From NCBI GenBank assembly GCA_964618855.1, contig CAZUCD010000100.1, positions 1 through 13,938 of the forward strand: a stretch of DNA of 13,938 nucleotides, written 5' to 3'. The DNA is from CAZUCD01 sp964618855. Lineage in GTDB: Bacteria; Sumerlaeota; Sumerlaeia; SLMS01; JANRJK01. The translations under genes and the position numbers were made by a program. The notes beneath the pieces are model-generated. The model ran no database searches. It saw only the letters and a list, made by a program, of their open reading frames with translations, and was not told where the DNA came from. Positions 1-7,039 of the stretch are shown one piece after another. Each line of letters starts with the position of its first letter. Position 1 is the first letter of the stretch.

Positions 1-166
1 GGCCAGCGGCGCCATCAGCATTGTCGGTGGTGGGGACAGCGCAGCGGCGGTGAAGCAGTTCGGCCTCGAGAAGCGCATGACTCACGTCTCGACAGGCGGC
101 GGCGCCAGCATGGAGTTCCTGGAAGGCAAGAAGCTGCCGGGGATAGAGATTCTGGACGAGGCGTAG
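1..166 (+). CDS. pgk: Phosphoglycerate kinase, C-terminal 54 residues (5' end outside window)
   Basis: The reading frame starting at base 2 encodes the end of phosphoglycerate kinase, the glycolytic enzyme that moves a phosphate from 1,3-bisphosphoglycerate to ADP in the cytosol. The visible part has the nucleotide-site motif GGGDSAAAV, then KRMTHVSTGGGASMEFLEG and KLPGIEIL. These are the conserved ends of the C-terminal Rossmann-like domain, and the spacing to the stop codon (TAG, 164-166) is normal for the family, so the 3' end looks intact. Everything upstream, including the substrate-binding N-terminal domain, lies outside the window. The next gene begins 39 nt downstream on the same strand. 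Confidence 0.95.
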   Translation, partial: ASGAISIVGGGDSAAAVKQFGLEKRMTHVSTGGGASMEFLEGKKLPGIEILDEA

Positions 167-173
167 ACGGGGT

Positions 174-198
174 CCGGAGGTCAGGGATCAGGGGCCGG
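174..198. repeat. Left arm of a short inverted repeat flanking the membrane gene, with heptamer-like repetition
   Basis: Bases 174-186 (CCGGAGGTCAGGG) are the exact reverse complement of 941-953. Bases 191-198 (GGGGCCGG) are likewise the reverse complement of 936-943. The left copy differs by a 7-nt expansion, so TCAGGGA is followed by TCAGGGG in a heptamer-like tandem. The element sits between pgk and the membrane gene. It may belong to a dispersed intergenic repeat family; only these two copies were noticed. Confidence 0.55.
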
Positions 199-205
199 CG
201 CCCGC

Positions 206-946
206 GTGCGCGCACCAGGCGGCGTGAACGCGTTCGTCGCGACGGGCAACGCCATGATCGCGGCGGGTGCTACGGCGTGGAGTCTGATGGGTTGGCGTGG
301 CGACTGGCCTTCGGCGCCGATGCAGGCGTTCGTAGCCTTGGGTGTCGTCCTTCACCTGCCTTTTGTGATCCTCCCCCTCGGCACCCTGGGTGTGCTCAGT
401 CGGTTGTCGGACTCACTTTCCGGCATGCGGCAGCCGGGCTCACCGTCCTGGAGCCATCGGGCCCGAACGGCGCTCCTGCGCCCGACCGCAGTGCTGCTCC
501 TGCCACAACTCATCGCATTCCCCGTCCTCGTCTGGGCGACACTCAAGCAGGAACAAATCGGCACGTTTGCGCTGGCGGTCGGCGTCCTCGCAATGCCTTT
601 CGCGTGCCTTGCAGGTTGGCTCTTCCTGGCGCATGACCTGCTGGCGGACCTGGTGCAGGACCTGACCCTTCGCAGGGAGCACTCGCCCCGTAGTGTGGGC
701 CGCGCGCTTCACCTCGGAGGCAACGCCCTCGCCAAGGGCGCGCTGGTCTACCTCGCGTTGTTCGTGTGCTCGATGCAGCCCCCGTTCGCGACGGGGATCT
801 CGATCGCCATCTTCATCGCGGGCCTCAATGTGAGGCGCATCCACGACCGCTTCCGTGACCTGGATGACATCATGCGCGTGCGCGCGCACGGCTCATGGGT
901 CGGTAGCAATCCACCCACGCACGCCCAGCCAACCCCCGGCCCCTGA
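206..946 (+). CDS. Hypothetical polytopic membrane protein
   Basis: This is an open frame of 246 codons that I do not recognise. It has about five or six hydrophobic segments, near residues 10-29, 38-64, 91-112, 118-145 and 174-208 (the last possibly two helices). The loops between them are Arg/Asp-rich, for example RRIHDRFRDLDD after the last segment, which suggests an integral inner-membrane protein with a cytoplasmic tail. No enzyme or transporter motif is visible. The start is uncertain: GTG at 206 has no clear Shine-Dalgarno, and GTG 224 or ATG 254 are alternatives. The opposite strand has no comparable hydrophobic pattern, which favours this frame. It follows pgk by 39 nt and converges on the kinase gene, with 18 nt between stops. 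Its TGA stop lies inside one arm of an inverted repeat that flanks the gene. Confidence 0.6.
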   Translation: MRAPGGVNAFVATGNAMIAAGATAWSLMGWRGDWPSAPMQAFVALGVVLHLPFVILPLGTLGVLSRLSDSLSGMRQPGSPSWSHRARTALLRPTAVLLLPQLIAFPVLVWATLKQEQIGTFALAVGVLAMPFACLAGWLFLAHDLLADLVQDLTLRREHSPRSVGRALHLGGNALAKGALVYLALFVCSMQPPFATGISIAIFIAGLNVRRIHDRFRDLDDIMRVRAHGSWVGSNPPTHAQPTPGP

Positions 947-953
947 CCTCCGG
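936..953. repeat. Right arm of the inverted repeat flanking the membrane gene
   Basis: The reverse complement of 941-953 matches 174-186 over 13 of 13 bases, and 936-943 matches the complement of 191-198. This copy lacks the 7-nt expansion of the left arm. It overlaps the last codons and the TGA stop of the membrane gene and ends 11 nt before the stop of the convergent kinase gene. Confidence 0.55.
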
Positions 954-964
954 CTACCGCGGCA

Positions 965-3388
965 TTAGTTTTCCCGCACCAGCCTGAAACCGATGTCCGC
1001 GCGAGACTTGTCGGGCACCTCGCGGCCGCGGCGCGTTGCCGTGATCTCGTCGTCCTTCGTGGACTCGAAGCTCCCGCCGCGGACGACGCGGCGCGCGATG
1101 CCGGAGGAGGGCTTGGACCTCGGTCCCGACGGATTGTCGCGCGGGTCTGTCGTGTAGGTCTTGTCGTCGTACCAGTCCGCGCACCACTCGGCGACGTTGC
1201 CGGCCATGTGGAACAGGTCGCCGGCGTCGGTCTTGCCGCCGGCCAGGTCGGTGACTGGGACGGTGCCCGAGGCGTCGTTGAACCGCGCCTTCTGTGCGTC
1301 GGGTGGACTGTCCCCCCAAGGGTAGACACGGTTGTTGCGCCCGCGTGCGGCGCGTTCCCACTCGGCCTCCGTCGGCAGGCGGTAGCGCGATCCGCTCACG
1401 GTGGAAAGCCACTCCGCATAGCGCACCGCCGCGTCGTGCGTGACCCCGTTGGCCGGATGGAGTTCCTTCCCTGCGACTGGAGCAAACTTACTCGTCCGCG
1501 AGTCCATGAAAACGTTCAGGCCCTGCTTCGGTTTGAACAGAGCATCCGCCTCCGCCCGCTGGAGCCCCTCGTTCAGGAATGTCGCAAACTCGAGCGCCGT
1601 GACCTCGTACCGCCCGATCAGGTATGCGCGCAGGTTGACCGTGCCGACGGGTCCCTCGTCCGGGTTGCTGTTGTTGCGGCCCATGGAGAAGACACCTTGC
1701 GGGATGGCAGCCATCTCGGGGTTCGTCGCGAGGCTGCGCGCGATCTCCGCCGCAAGCTTTTCGAAGTCGTCGTCCCCGGCGAACCGGCGGTCGGTTGCCG
1801 CCTGCCACGCAAGGTGGTACTTCTGGAGCGTGTCCGCCGCGCTGAACAACTGCCGGACGGACTCAAGCGCACCGACGCGCGGATCCGGGGTTGCCGTTGG
1901 CACCGCAGTCGGTCGCGGGGTCGGCGTCGGCTCCGGCCTTGGGGTTGCCGTGGCCGGCGTGGCGGCCGGGGTTGCTGCGGGGGTGGATTCGACCTCCGTC
2001 GCGGCGGCGGTCGGTGTCGGGACCACGGTACCGCCGCTCGAGTCGGAGGGCTTGTCCTTCATGCCCAGGTACATCACCCCACCAACGCCGATGACGATGG
2101 CCGCAATGGCGCCCACGACGAGAAGGCCCGCACTGGAGGACTTCTGTGGGGCGGCGGCCGGTGCAGGAGCCGGCGTGGGGACGGGCTGCGAGACCGCACG
2201 GGGAGCGGCCTGCTGCGTGGCAGAGTGGGCCGCAGGACCCGTAGTGGGCATCGCGGTCTTCTCCAACTCCGCCGTGTTGCCGCGCGACTGAGCGATCACC
2301 TTCGCCGCATCCACAGGCATGGTGACGTCGTTCGCGGCACCGCCCCCGGGGCTGGGGATCAGCGCATCATCGGAGATCCTCCCGGCGGGGAGCGCCTCGG
2401 TGCCACCCTTCGGTGCGCCTCGACCGGCGGCCAGTTCCGTCACCGCCGAGGGTTGCGGGGACGGGGTGTCGTTCATCGAGGGACCCCGTCCAAGCTGGCC
2501 CCAGATCTCCGACATCGGCATGTCCGCGATCGGCTGCAGCGCCTCGACGATCATCTGGCCAAGCTCGTGCGCATCCTGCGGGCGGGCTGCGGGGTCCTTC
2601 GCCATGCAATTGTTCACCAGCCGGTCGTAGCCCACCGGCACGTTCGAGAGGAATGACCGCACGGACGGGGGCATTTCGCTCAGGTGGGCCGCTGCGATCG
2701 TGTATCCCGTGCCGATGAAAGGCGTCCTGCGGGAGAACACGTAGAACATCACGCACCCGAACGAGTAGATGTCCGTCAGGTGGGAGACGTGCGCGCCGCG
2801 AACCTGCTCGGGTGCCATGTAGCTCGGCGTGCCGATCGCCTGCCCTGTGATCGTGAGCTGCTGCACCCCCGTCATCTGGGAGTTTTCGTCCACGTGCGCG
2901 ATGCCGAAGTCCATGATCTTCACGCGCCAGCGCCCGCGGCTGCCCTTGCCGATCATGATGTTCTGCGGCTTGATGTCCCGGTGGACGATGCCGAGGTCGT
3001 GCGCCGCAGCGAGCCCCTCGCACGCCATGCGCAGGATGTCGGCGACGTCCTTGACCTTCAGGTCGGGGTCCGGGTTCTTCACGAAACCCTGCAGGTCGCG
3101 CCCCTCCACGAACTCCATCACGATGAAGAGGTCGGTGTCGGTGTGGTGGTACTCGTAGACCTGCACGACATTGTCGTGGACGAGCTTGGCGACGGTCTTC
3201 GCCTCGCGCGTGAACCTCTGGAGGAACCCCGGGACTTGGAGCGCCTCGGGGTGCGGCACCTTGATCGCGACGTCGCGACCGAGGTCTATCTGGCGCGCGT
3301 GGTAGACCGCGCCCATGCCCCCCGCGCCGAGCACGCGCTTGATCTCGTACTTCCCGAGCAGGATGTCTCCGGGCGAAAGTTCTTTCAT
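965..3388 (-). CDS. Membrane-tethered Ser/Thr protein kinase fused to an FGE/SUMF-like domain
   Basis: The N-terminal part (about residues 10-285) is a complete Hanks-type (PknB-like) kinase. It has the glycine loop GAGGMG (21-26), the ATP-binding Lys43 in DVAIKV, HRDIKPQN with catalytic Asp138, DFG at 160-162 and APE at 192-194. All key residues are present, so it should be active. A low-complexity linker leads to one transmembrane helix (about 420-442) and a Pro/Thr-rich stalk (455-503). Residues about 560-807 form an FGE-sulfatase (SUMF1-type) domain, with IPQGVFSMG, RLPTEAEWERAARG, YPWGD, MAGNVAEWCADWY, RVVRGGSF and a terminal GFRLV. The kinase would be cytoplasmic and the FGE-like domain exported. 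The two cysteines of catalytic FGE, expected just after GGSF, are replaced (ESTKDD), so this is probably a binding or sensory domain rather than a formylglycine generator. ATG 3388 starts just before the kinase fold but has only a weak RBS. It lies 110 nt downstream of the CARF-HEPN gene on the same strand, so cotranscription is possible. Confidence 0.93.
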   Translation of the reverse strand: MKELSPGDILLGKYEIKRVLGAGGMGAVYHARQIDLGRDVAIKVPHPEALQVPGFLQRFTREAKTVAKLVHDNVVQVYEYHHTDTDLFIVMEFVEGRDLQGFVKNPDPDLKVKDVADILRMACEGLAAAHDLGIVHRDIKPQNIMIGKGSRGRWRVKIMDFGIAHVDENSQMTGVQQLTITGQAIGTPSYMAPEQVRGAHVSHLTDIYSFGCVMFYVFSRRTPFIGTGYTIAAAHLSEMPPSVRSFLSNVPVGYDRLVNNCMAKDPAARPQDAHELGQMIVEALQPIADMPMSEIWGQLGRGPSMNDTPSPQPSAVTELAAGRGAPKGGTEALPAGRISDDALIPSPGGGAANDVTMPVDAAKVIAQSRGNTAELEKTAMPTTGPAAHSATQQAAPRAVSQPVPTPAPAPAAAPQKSSSAGLLVVGAIAAIVIGVGGVMYLGMKDKPSDSSGGTVVPTPTAAATEVESTPAATPAATPATATPRPEPTPTPRPTAVPTATPDPRVGALESVRQLFSAADTLQKYHLAWQAATDRRFAGDDDFEKLAAEIARSLATNPEMAAIPQGVFSMGRNNSNPDEGPVGTVNLRAYLIGRYEVTALEFATFLNEGLQRAEADALFKPKQGLNVFMDSRTSKFAPVAGKELHPANGVTHDAAVRYAEWLSTVSGSRYRLPTEAEWERAARGRNNRVYPWGDSPPDAQKARFNDASGTVPVTDLAGGKTDAGDLFHMAGNVAEWCADWYDDKTYTTDPRDNPSGPRSKPSSGIARRVVRGGSFESTKDDEITATRRGREVPDKSRADIGFRLVREN

Positions 3389-3443
3389 CGTCCAGTCATT
3401 GGCGGGGCGGGATGGGCATTCGACGATGGCAGGGGAGCGTTAA

Positions 3444-3457
3444 CACCCCCCGGGGTG
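3444..3457. promoter_or_regulatory. Short dyad upstream of the kinase gene
   Basis: CACCCC and GGGGTG form a perfect dyad with a 2-nt centre, 56-69 nt upstream of the kinase start. The loop is too small for a good hairpin and no T-run follows on either strand, so it is not a convincing terminator. It could be an operator, or chance in GC-rich DNA. Confidence 0.25.
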
Positions 3458-3498
3458 AATCGCCGCAACAAGAAACGGACGACGGAGTTGGTGGCCAT

Positions 3499-4902
3499 CT
3501 AGTGGCGCCGCCTGCCCCTGCGCTGGGCCGGGGCGGCTGCGGGCGCCGCCGGCGTGGCTGGCTCGGGCTCCCCCCCTGCGGGCTCTTCGGTCCCGCCCAG
3601 TTCCCTTTCGAGGCCGCGCAGCACCTCCGCGTTCCGTATCCACGGAAACTGGACCTCGGCGGCGCGCTTGTGGAACCCAGCAACCTTCAACTCGAGGAAG
3701 GCCCCCAGTTCCCGCATCATCGCGGCCGCCACCGAGGGGGGGCACGGCTGCACTCCATGGGCAAGCACCAGCACCCGCCGCGCGTCCAGCACCTGCTGAA
3801 ATGCAGCGTCCGATCGGAACGCAGCGCCGACGGGGTGGCCGAGAACCTCAAGGAGCTGGTACGACTTGCGGTGCCCAAGCTTGATCGTCGTGTCATCCAG
3901 GCGACGCAGCGCCTCGAACCCGGCGCGGTTGCGCGGCGGCACTCGGCGGATGTCGAGGTCGTCCGTCCGAAGCCCGTACTCCCCGTTCAGCAGGTGCTGC
4001 GCGTAGAGTTCCGAGGCGCGGTAAAGGCGGATGATGGCATCGTCGAATCGCCTCTCCACGACGCGGCGGATGGCGTTGTTCCAAAGTTCAAACAGCAACT
4101 CGACCGGGTAGGAGCCGTCGCTTGCCTCCGCCTTCGCGATGGCTTCGAGGGAATGCCTCGTGGCGGGAGGGATGCGGAGGACCCGGAGCCGCCCCCGCGC
4201 AGGGATGAGGCGCTCGGCCGCATCGTAGGCGGCGAGGAACTCCGACGCCCGGAAGTTGTCCCAAAGGTGGTAGGCTGGCGCGACCGCCCGCAGCACATCG
4301 CGCGAGGTCTGCCCCTCCTTCGAAAGCAGGGACGGATCCACCTGCTCGGCGGCCTGGGCCGACTTGCCGAAGCGCAGCTCAAAGAAGAGTTCGGTGGCGT
4401 GCCGCAACTCGCGCTGGGCGACGACCGCGCGCGCGGACGTCTCGATGGACTGCGGACGCGCATCACGGGTGCCCCTCGGCATCGCCGTCAGGTAGCGGAG
4501 CGACTGGACTCCCGCCCCGACCGCCGCGAGCACCGCCCCCGTCGCCATCACCTTCGTTCCCGCCGTGTAGTGCAGCACGATCGCGGACCGCTCATAGCCG
4601 TGCTCCACAAGGCGCTCGATCTCGTCGCCCGTCCGCCGGAACGCCTCCTCCAGGGACTGGTGCGACTCCAGAAGCACCGTATGGGTCTGGGCAGCCGCCA
4701 GGCGGAGCGACTTGAAGAGGCGCTGGGCGTTGTCCTGCGAATCCGGCGTGCAAAGGGCGGTCACGTGGGACGGGCCCAGCGTCGCCATGTCCGTCGCCAG
4801 CGCCTCCACCACGTCGTTGTCCGAGGTGGACGTGGAAGTGCCGATGGTGACGAGATGGGCGGTCTTCCGGTCAGCGCGTGAGGTGGAGCGTCTGGAGGCC
4901 AA
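3499..4902 (-). CDS. CARF-HEPN protein of the Cas02710/TIGR02710 (Csm6/Csx1-like) family
   Basis: From a TTG start at 4902 this gives 467 residues. The N-terminus opens with the first CARF strand, LVTIGTSTS (17-25). It continues to HYTAGTKVMATG (111-122), matching the TGGTK-M signature of this family, where cyclic oligonucleotides or related ligands bind. The C-terminal half is helical: RLYRASELYAQHLL (about 292-305), GHRKSYQLLEVLGHP, then ARRVLVLAHGVQP with Arg375 and His382, in the place of the family's R-N-x-S-x-L-A-H-G HEPN RNase motif. Family members are CRISPR-associated RNases, or stand-alone CARF proteins, that cut RNA when a ligand binds. The frame stays open to ATG 5082, but that extension is Pro/Arg-rich, has no RBS and starts only 42 nt from a divergent gene. 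TTG 4902 has AAGGA (4914-4918) 11 nt upstream. The last 35 residues are a low-complexity Ala/Pro/Arg tail. No CRISPR array or other cas gene is in view. Family assignment is strong; function here is inferred. Confidence 0.85.
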   Translation of the reverse strand: MASRRSTSRADRKTAHLVTIGTSTSTSDNDVVEALATDMATLGPSHVTALCTPDSQDNAQRLFKSLRLAAAQTHTVLLESHQSLEEAFRRTGDEIERLVEHGYERSAIVLHYTAGTKVMATGAVLAAVGAGVQSLRYLTAMPRGTRDARPQSIETSARAVVAQRELRHATELFFELRFGKSAQAAEQVDPSLLSKEGQTSRDVLRAVAPAYHLWDNFRASEFLAAYDAAERLIPARGRLRVLRIPPATRHSLEAIAKAEASDGSYPVELLFELWNNAIRRVVERRFDDAIIRLYRASELYAQHLLNGEYGLRTDDLDIRRVPPRNRAGFEALRRLDDTTIKLGHRKSYQLLEVLGHPVGAAFRSDAAFQQVLDARRVLVLAHGVQPCPPSVAAAMMRELGAFLELKVAGFHKRAAEVQFPWIRNAEVLRGLERELGGTEEPAGGEPEPATPAAPAAAPAQRRGRRRH

Positions 4903-5108
4903 AGTGGGTCGGTTCCTTGATGCGTCGTGGATCGCCGGGGGCGTGCCTGCCGGGGTTGGGAGTGTCCCCTTCCAAGGCTTGCCGGTCCAACCGGAATCAC
5001 CATCGGGGGTGCGTCGTGGCGGCCGCCCGGGTTTTTTCGTTGTCCCGGGGAGGGGATTTCGCCGTGTCTGGAATGGTCCCATTGTGGTTGAGCAGGCAAC
5101 CCTTTCGC

Positions 5109-5114
5109 AGGAGG
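5109..5114 (+). promoter_or_regulatory. Ribosome binding site for the first membrane-pair gene
   Basis: A perfect AGGAGG ends 10 nt before ATG 5125 and fixes that start. The 222 nt between TTG 4902 of the CARF-HEPN gene and ATG 5125 must hold both divergent promoters. I could not pick a convincing -35/-10 pair in it on either strand. Confidence 0.8.
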
Positions 5115-5124
5115 TCGCCCCCCC

Positions 5125-5904
5125 ATGGCATCCGAGGGCAACTCGGCTGGCGTGAGTGAAGAGCGCGTTCGCCGACTAGAATCGAAGTTTGACGAGCTGA
5201 CCGCGGCATCGGACTCCCTCAAGATGACGAGCCGCATCATGTCCCTGGCGCTTGTCTTGGTTTCCGTGTCGCTTGTCATCCGCATGCTGTACCCCTTCTA
5301 CACCCTGTACCAGAACAAGGGTGTGCTGGCCCAGCACCTGATGAAGGACATGGAGGAGCGCATCGCGCCGCTGGCGAAAGCCGAAGCCGAGAAGCTCTAC
5401 AAGGAAGACCTGAAGGACTGGCTCGCCAAGGAATTGGAGGTGCGCAAGCAGAAGACATTCCCGAAGCTCGTCGCGGCCCTGGAACGCGAGGGGCAGTTCC
5501 TCCTGGACGACCTGTCGGAGAAGCTCCGTGGGCGATTCGCCACCGAGGCACATGGGTTCAACGCGAGGTACGCCGCGCGCTTCCGCAAGGAGTTCCCGGA
5601 ACTCGCCGACGACGCGCAGGCCGAGCGCATCATAGGCGACATGCAGACCGCGCTCGAGCACGCCGCCGACCGCATCCTCGACGACTACTTCAAGATGCAC
5701 CGCGATGCGCTCCTCCAGTTGGGCGCCACCTACGACAAGGTCCAGGTGCCGGACCACATCCGCACGATGTCCAATGACCAGTTGGTGACGCACGCGCTCG
5801 GCCTGCTGTCCGAGATCGCGGCGGTTCGCTTCGACCTTGAAGGGGAGTTTACTCTGAACGTGGATCCGGCGGCCGCCAAGGCCGACGCGACCGCGTCGAA
5901 CTGA
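5125..5904 (+). CDS. Single-pass membrane protein with long charged helical domain (first of a pair)
   Basis: I do not recognise this 259-residue protein. An N-terminal charged helix (about 11-33, LESKFDEL, coiled-coil-like) leads through basic residues (SLKMTSR) to one transmembrane helix at about 37-58. The remaining 200 residues are highly charged and almost wholly helical in appearance, with heptad-like Leu/Ala spacing in KAEAEKLYKEDLKDWLAKEL and DMQTALEHAADRILDDYF. There is no signal-cleavage site, enzyme motif or cysteine. The positive-inside rule suggests N-in, C-out topology. It shares its layout with the next gene, 16 nt downstream, which points to an operon and perhaps an old duplication or heteromeric partners. 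It is divergent from the CARF-HEPN gene. A strong AGGAGG supports the start. Confidence 0.85.
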   Translation: MASEGNSAGVSEERVRRLESKFDELTAASDSLKMTSRIMSLALVLVSVSLVIRMLYPFYTLYQNKGVLAQHLMKDMEERIAPLAKAEAEKLYKEDLKDWLAKELEVRKQKTFPKLVAALEREGQFLLDDLSEKLRGRFATEAHGFNARYAARFRKEFPELADDAQAERIIGDMQTALEHAADRILDDYFKMHRDALLQLGATYDKVQVPDHIRTMSNDQLVTHALGLLSEIAAVRFDLEGEFTLNVDPAAAKADATASN

Positions 5905-5905
5905 C

Positions 5906-5912
5906 GGAGGAG
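5906..5912 (+). promoter_or_regulatory. Ribosome binding site for the second membrane-pair gene
   Basis: GGAGGAG lies directly after the stop of the preceding gene and 8 nt before ATG 5921. This supports the start and shows tight operon organisation. Confidence 0.8.
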
Positions 5913-5920
5913 CCCCCAAC

Positions 5921-6670
5921 ATGGCTACTGCAATGGAACTCATCGACAAACTTGAGGCGCGACTGGACGACCAGATCGCCGCCACCAAGCGCTCGCGCAC
6001 CACCACGATCATCGTGGTCGGCATCCTCATGATCGCGCTTGGAACCTACCTCACGATTCTCGCGAACCAGATCGACTCTCTAGTCCGGCCCCAGGACGTC
6101 TCGATGATGGTGACGGATGCCATCCGGACCAAGATCCCGGAGGCCCGCCGCATGGTCGCCGCCGAGATCAAGAGCCAGGCGCCCGCCGCGCTCGACAAGG
6201 CGGTCGAGGACTTCCTTGCCCAGGTCCCCCAGGCGCGCAAGGACGTCGTCCTCCTCGTCGACAAGCTCGTGGAGGAACAGGTCCGCATCATCAACCGCGA
6301 GGTCGACGCCGGATTCGATGACGCCATCTCCAAGCACGGGCCCGAGATCCGCAACCTGCTCAGGGAGCTCAACTCCGAGGGCGGGCCGAAGCGCTTCGAG
6401 GACTTCGTCTACGAGACTCTCTCGGAGCAGCTCAAGCACCCCGAACTGCGCCATGACATCGAGGGCTATGGCCTGATCCTGGTCCGCATGTCGAACCGCC
6501 TCTCGGCGCTCTTCACCGCTCAGGAACTCAGCACCGCCCAGCGCCTCGAGAAGGAGTTCATCCAGACGCTTCGCGAGATCAGCAACCGCACGCCGAAGTA
6601 TCAGGCGTCGCCGGACCCGAAGCTGATATCCGACGAAATCCAGAAGGACGTTAGGCCGGCCGGCAAGTAG
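5921..6670 (+). CDS. Single-pass membrane protein with long charged helical domain (second of a pair)
   Basis: This 249-residue protein is not recognised. It repeats the layout of the preceding gene: a short amphipathic N-terminal helix (MELIDKLEARLDDQI, residues 5-19), basic TKRSR, one transmembrane helix at about 28-48, then roughly 200 charged helical residues. In the helical part, AAEIKSQAPAALDKAVEDFL and VLLVDKLVEEQVRIINREV look able to form coiled coils or helical bundles. Sequence identity to its neighbour is low by eye. The similarity lies in size, topology and the N-terminal pattern of Leu/Asp-rich helix, basic patch and TM. An N-in, C-out topology is likely. The gene follows its partner by 16 nt with a strong RBS and is followed 28 nt after its stop by a strong intrinsic terminator, so the operon ends here. 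Confidence 0.85.
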   Translation: MATAMELIDKLEARLDDQIAATKRSRTTTIIVVGILMIALGTYLTILANQIDSLVRPQDVSMMVTDAIRTKIPEARRMVAAEIKSQAPAALDKAVEDFLAQVPQARKDVVLLVDKLVEEQVRIINREVDAGFDDAISKHGPEIRNLLRELNSEGGPKRFEDFVYETLSEQLKHPELRHDIEGYGLILVRMSNRLSALFTAQELSTAQRLEKEFIQTLREISNRTPKYQASPDPKLISDEIQKDVRPAGK

Positions 6671-6698
6671 GGCCGCCCACACGGCACCCCTGAACGAC

Positions 6699-6738
6699 AC
6701 AACGGGCCGGGACGCATTGTCCCGGCCCGTTGTTTTTT
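6699..6738 (+). terminator. Strong rho-independent terminator of the membrane-pair operon
   Basis: Bases 6699-6713 (ACAACGGGCCGGGAC) pair perfectly over 15 bp with 6719-6733, around the 5-nt loop GCATT. The second arm runs into a T-run at 6733-6738. It begins 28 nt after the stop of the second membrane gene. Confidence 0.95.
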
Positions 6739-6969
6739 GCGGCACGCATGGCGCGTCTGCCGGGGGTGAAGGTCACCCGGACACCCTGAGGATTGGGAGT
6801 GCAAAGCCGGATGCAATGGCGTCTCCGCGAGGCTGGGGCCGGGGGGACCGCCGAGCACGCCGACAAGGCGTGGCACGCGTTCAATGCGACGGGGCTGGAA
6901 CGAGCCACGACAGCACAGTATCTCATGGGAATTGTCGCGGAACCCGAGCAAGGGCCGATAGCAATTCGA

Positions 6970-6997
6970 TTGCCTGTTCCCACAGATTGGATATGGT
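6970..6997 (+). promoter_or_regulatory. Weak promoter candidate for the propeller gene
   Basis: TTGCCT (6970-6975) and TATGGT (6992-6997) are separated by 16 nt, each matching four of six positions of the sigma-70 consensus, about 50 nt before the GTG start. The -35 overlaps a small dyad at 6961-6973. This is suggestive only. Confidence 0.25.
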
Positions 6998-7031
6998 ATC
7001 GAAAAACTCCGAGAGGTTTGGTCCGCCGATC

Positions 7032-7039
7032 GGGAGGAG
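7032..7039 (+). promoter_or_regulatory. Ribosome binding site supporting a GTG start
   Basis: GGGAGGAG ends 6 nt before GTG 7046. It decides the start of the propeller gene, which has no nearby in-frame ATG. Confidence 0.75.

Noticed and set aside
965..1100. Possible diversity-generating retroelement target at the end of the FGE-like domain
   Set aside because: FGE-like domains are known retroelement targets, but no reverse transcriptase gene or near-identical template repeat is in the window.
1208..2656. 482-codon plus-strand frame opposite the kinase gene
   Set aside because: It is a shadow: the minus strand encodes unmistakable kinase and FGE-like motifs over the same bases.
3412..4881. 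489-codon plus-strand frame opposite the CARF-HEPN gene
   Set aside because: It is an Arg/His/Leu-rich mirror of the minus-strand gene, which carries clear CARF and HEPN motifs.
5176..6030. 284-codon minus-strand frame opposite the membrane pair
   Set aside because: It spans both plus-strand genes and their RBS-bearing gap. The plus-strand genes have strong RBSs, TM helices and a terminator.
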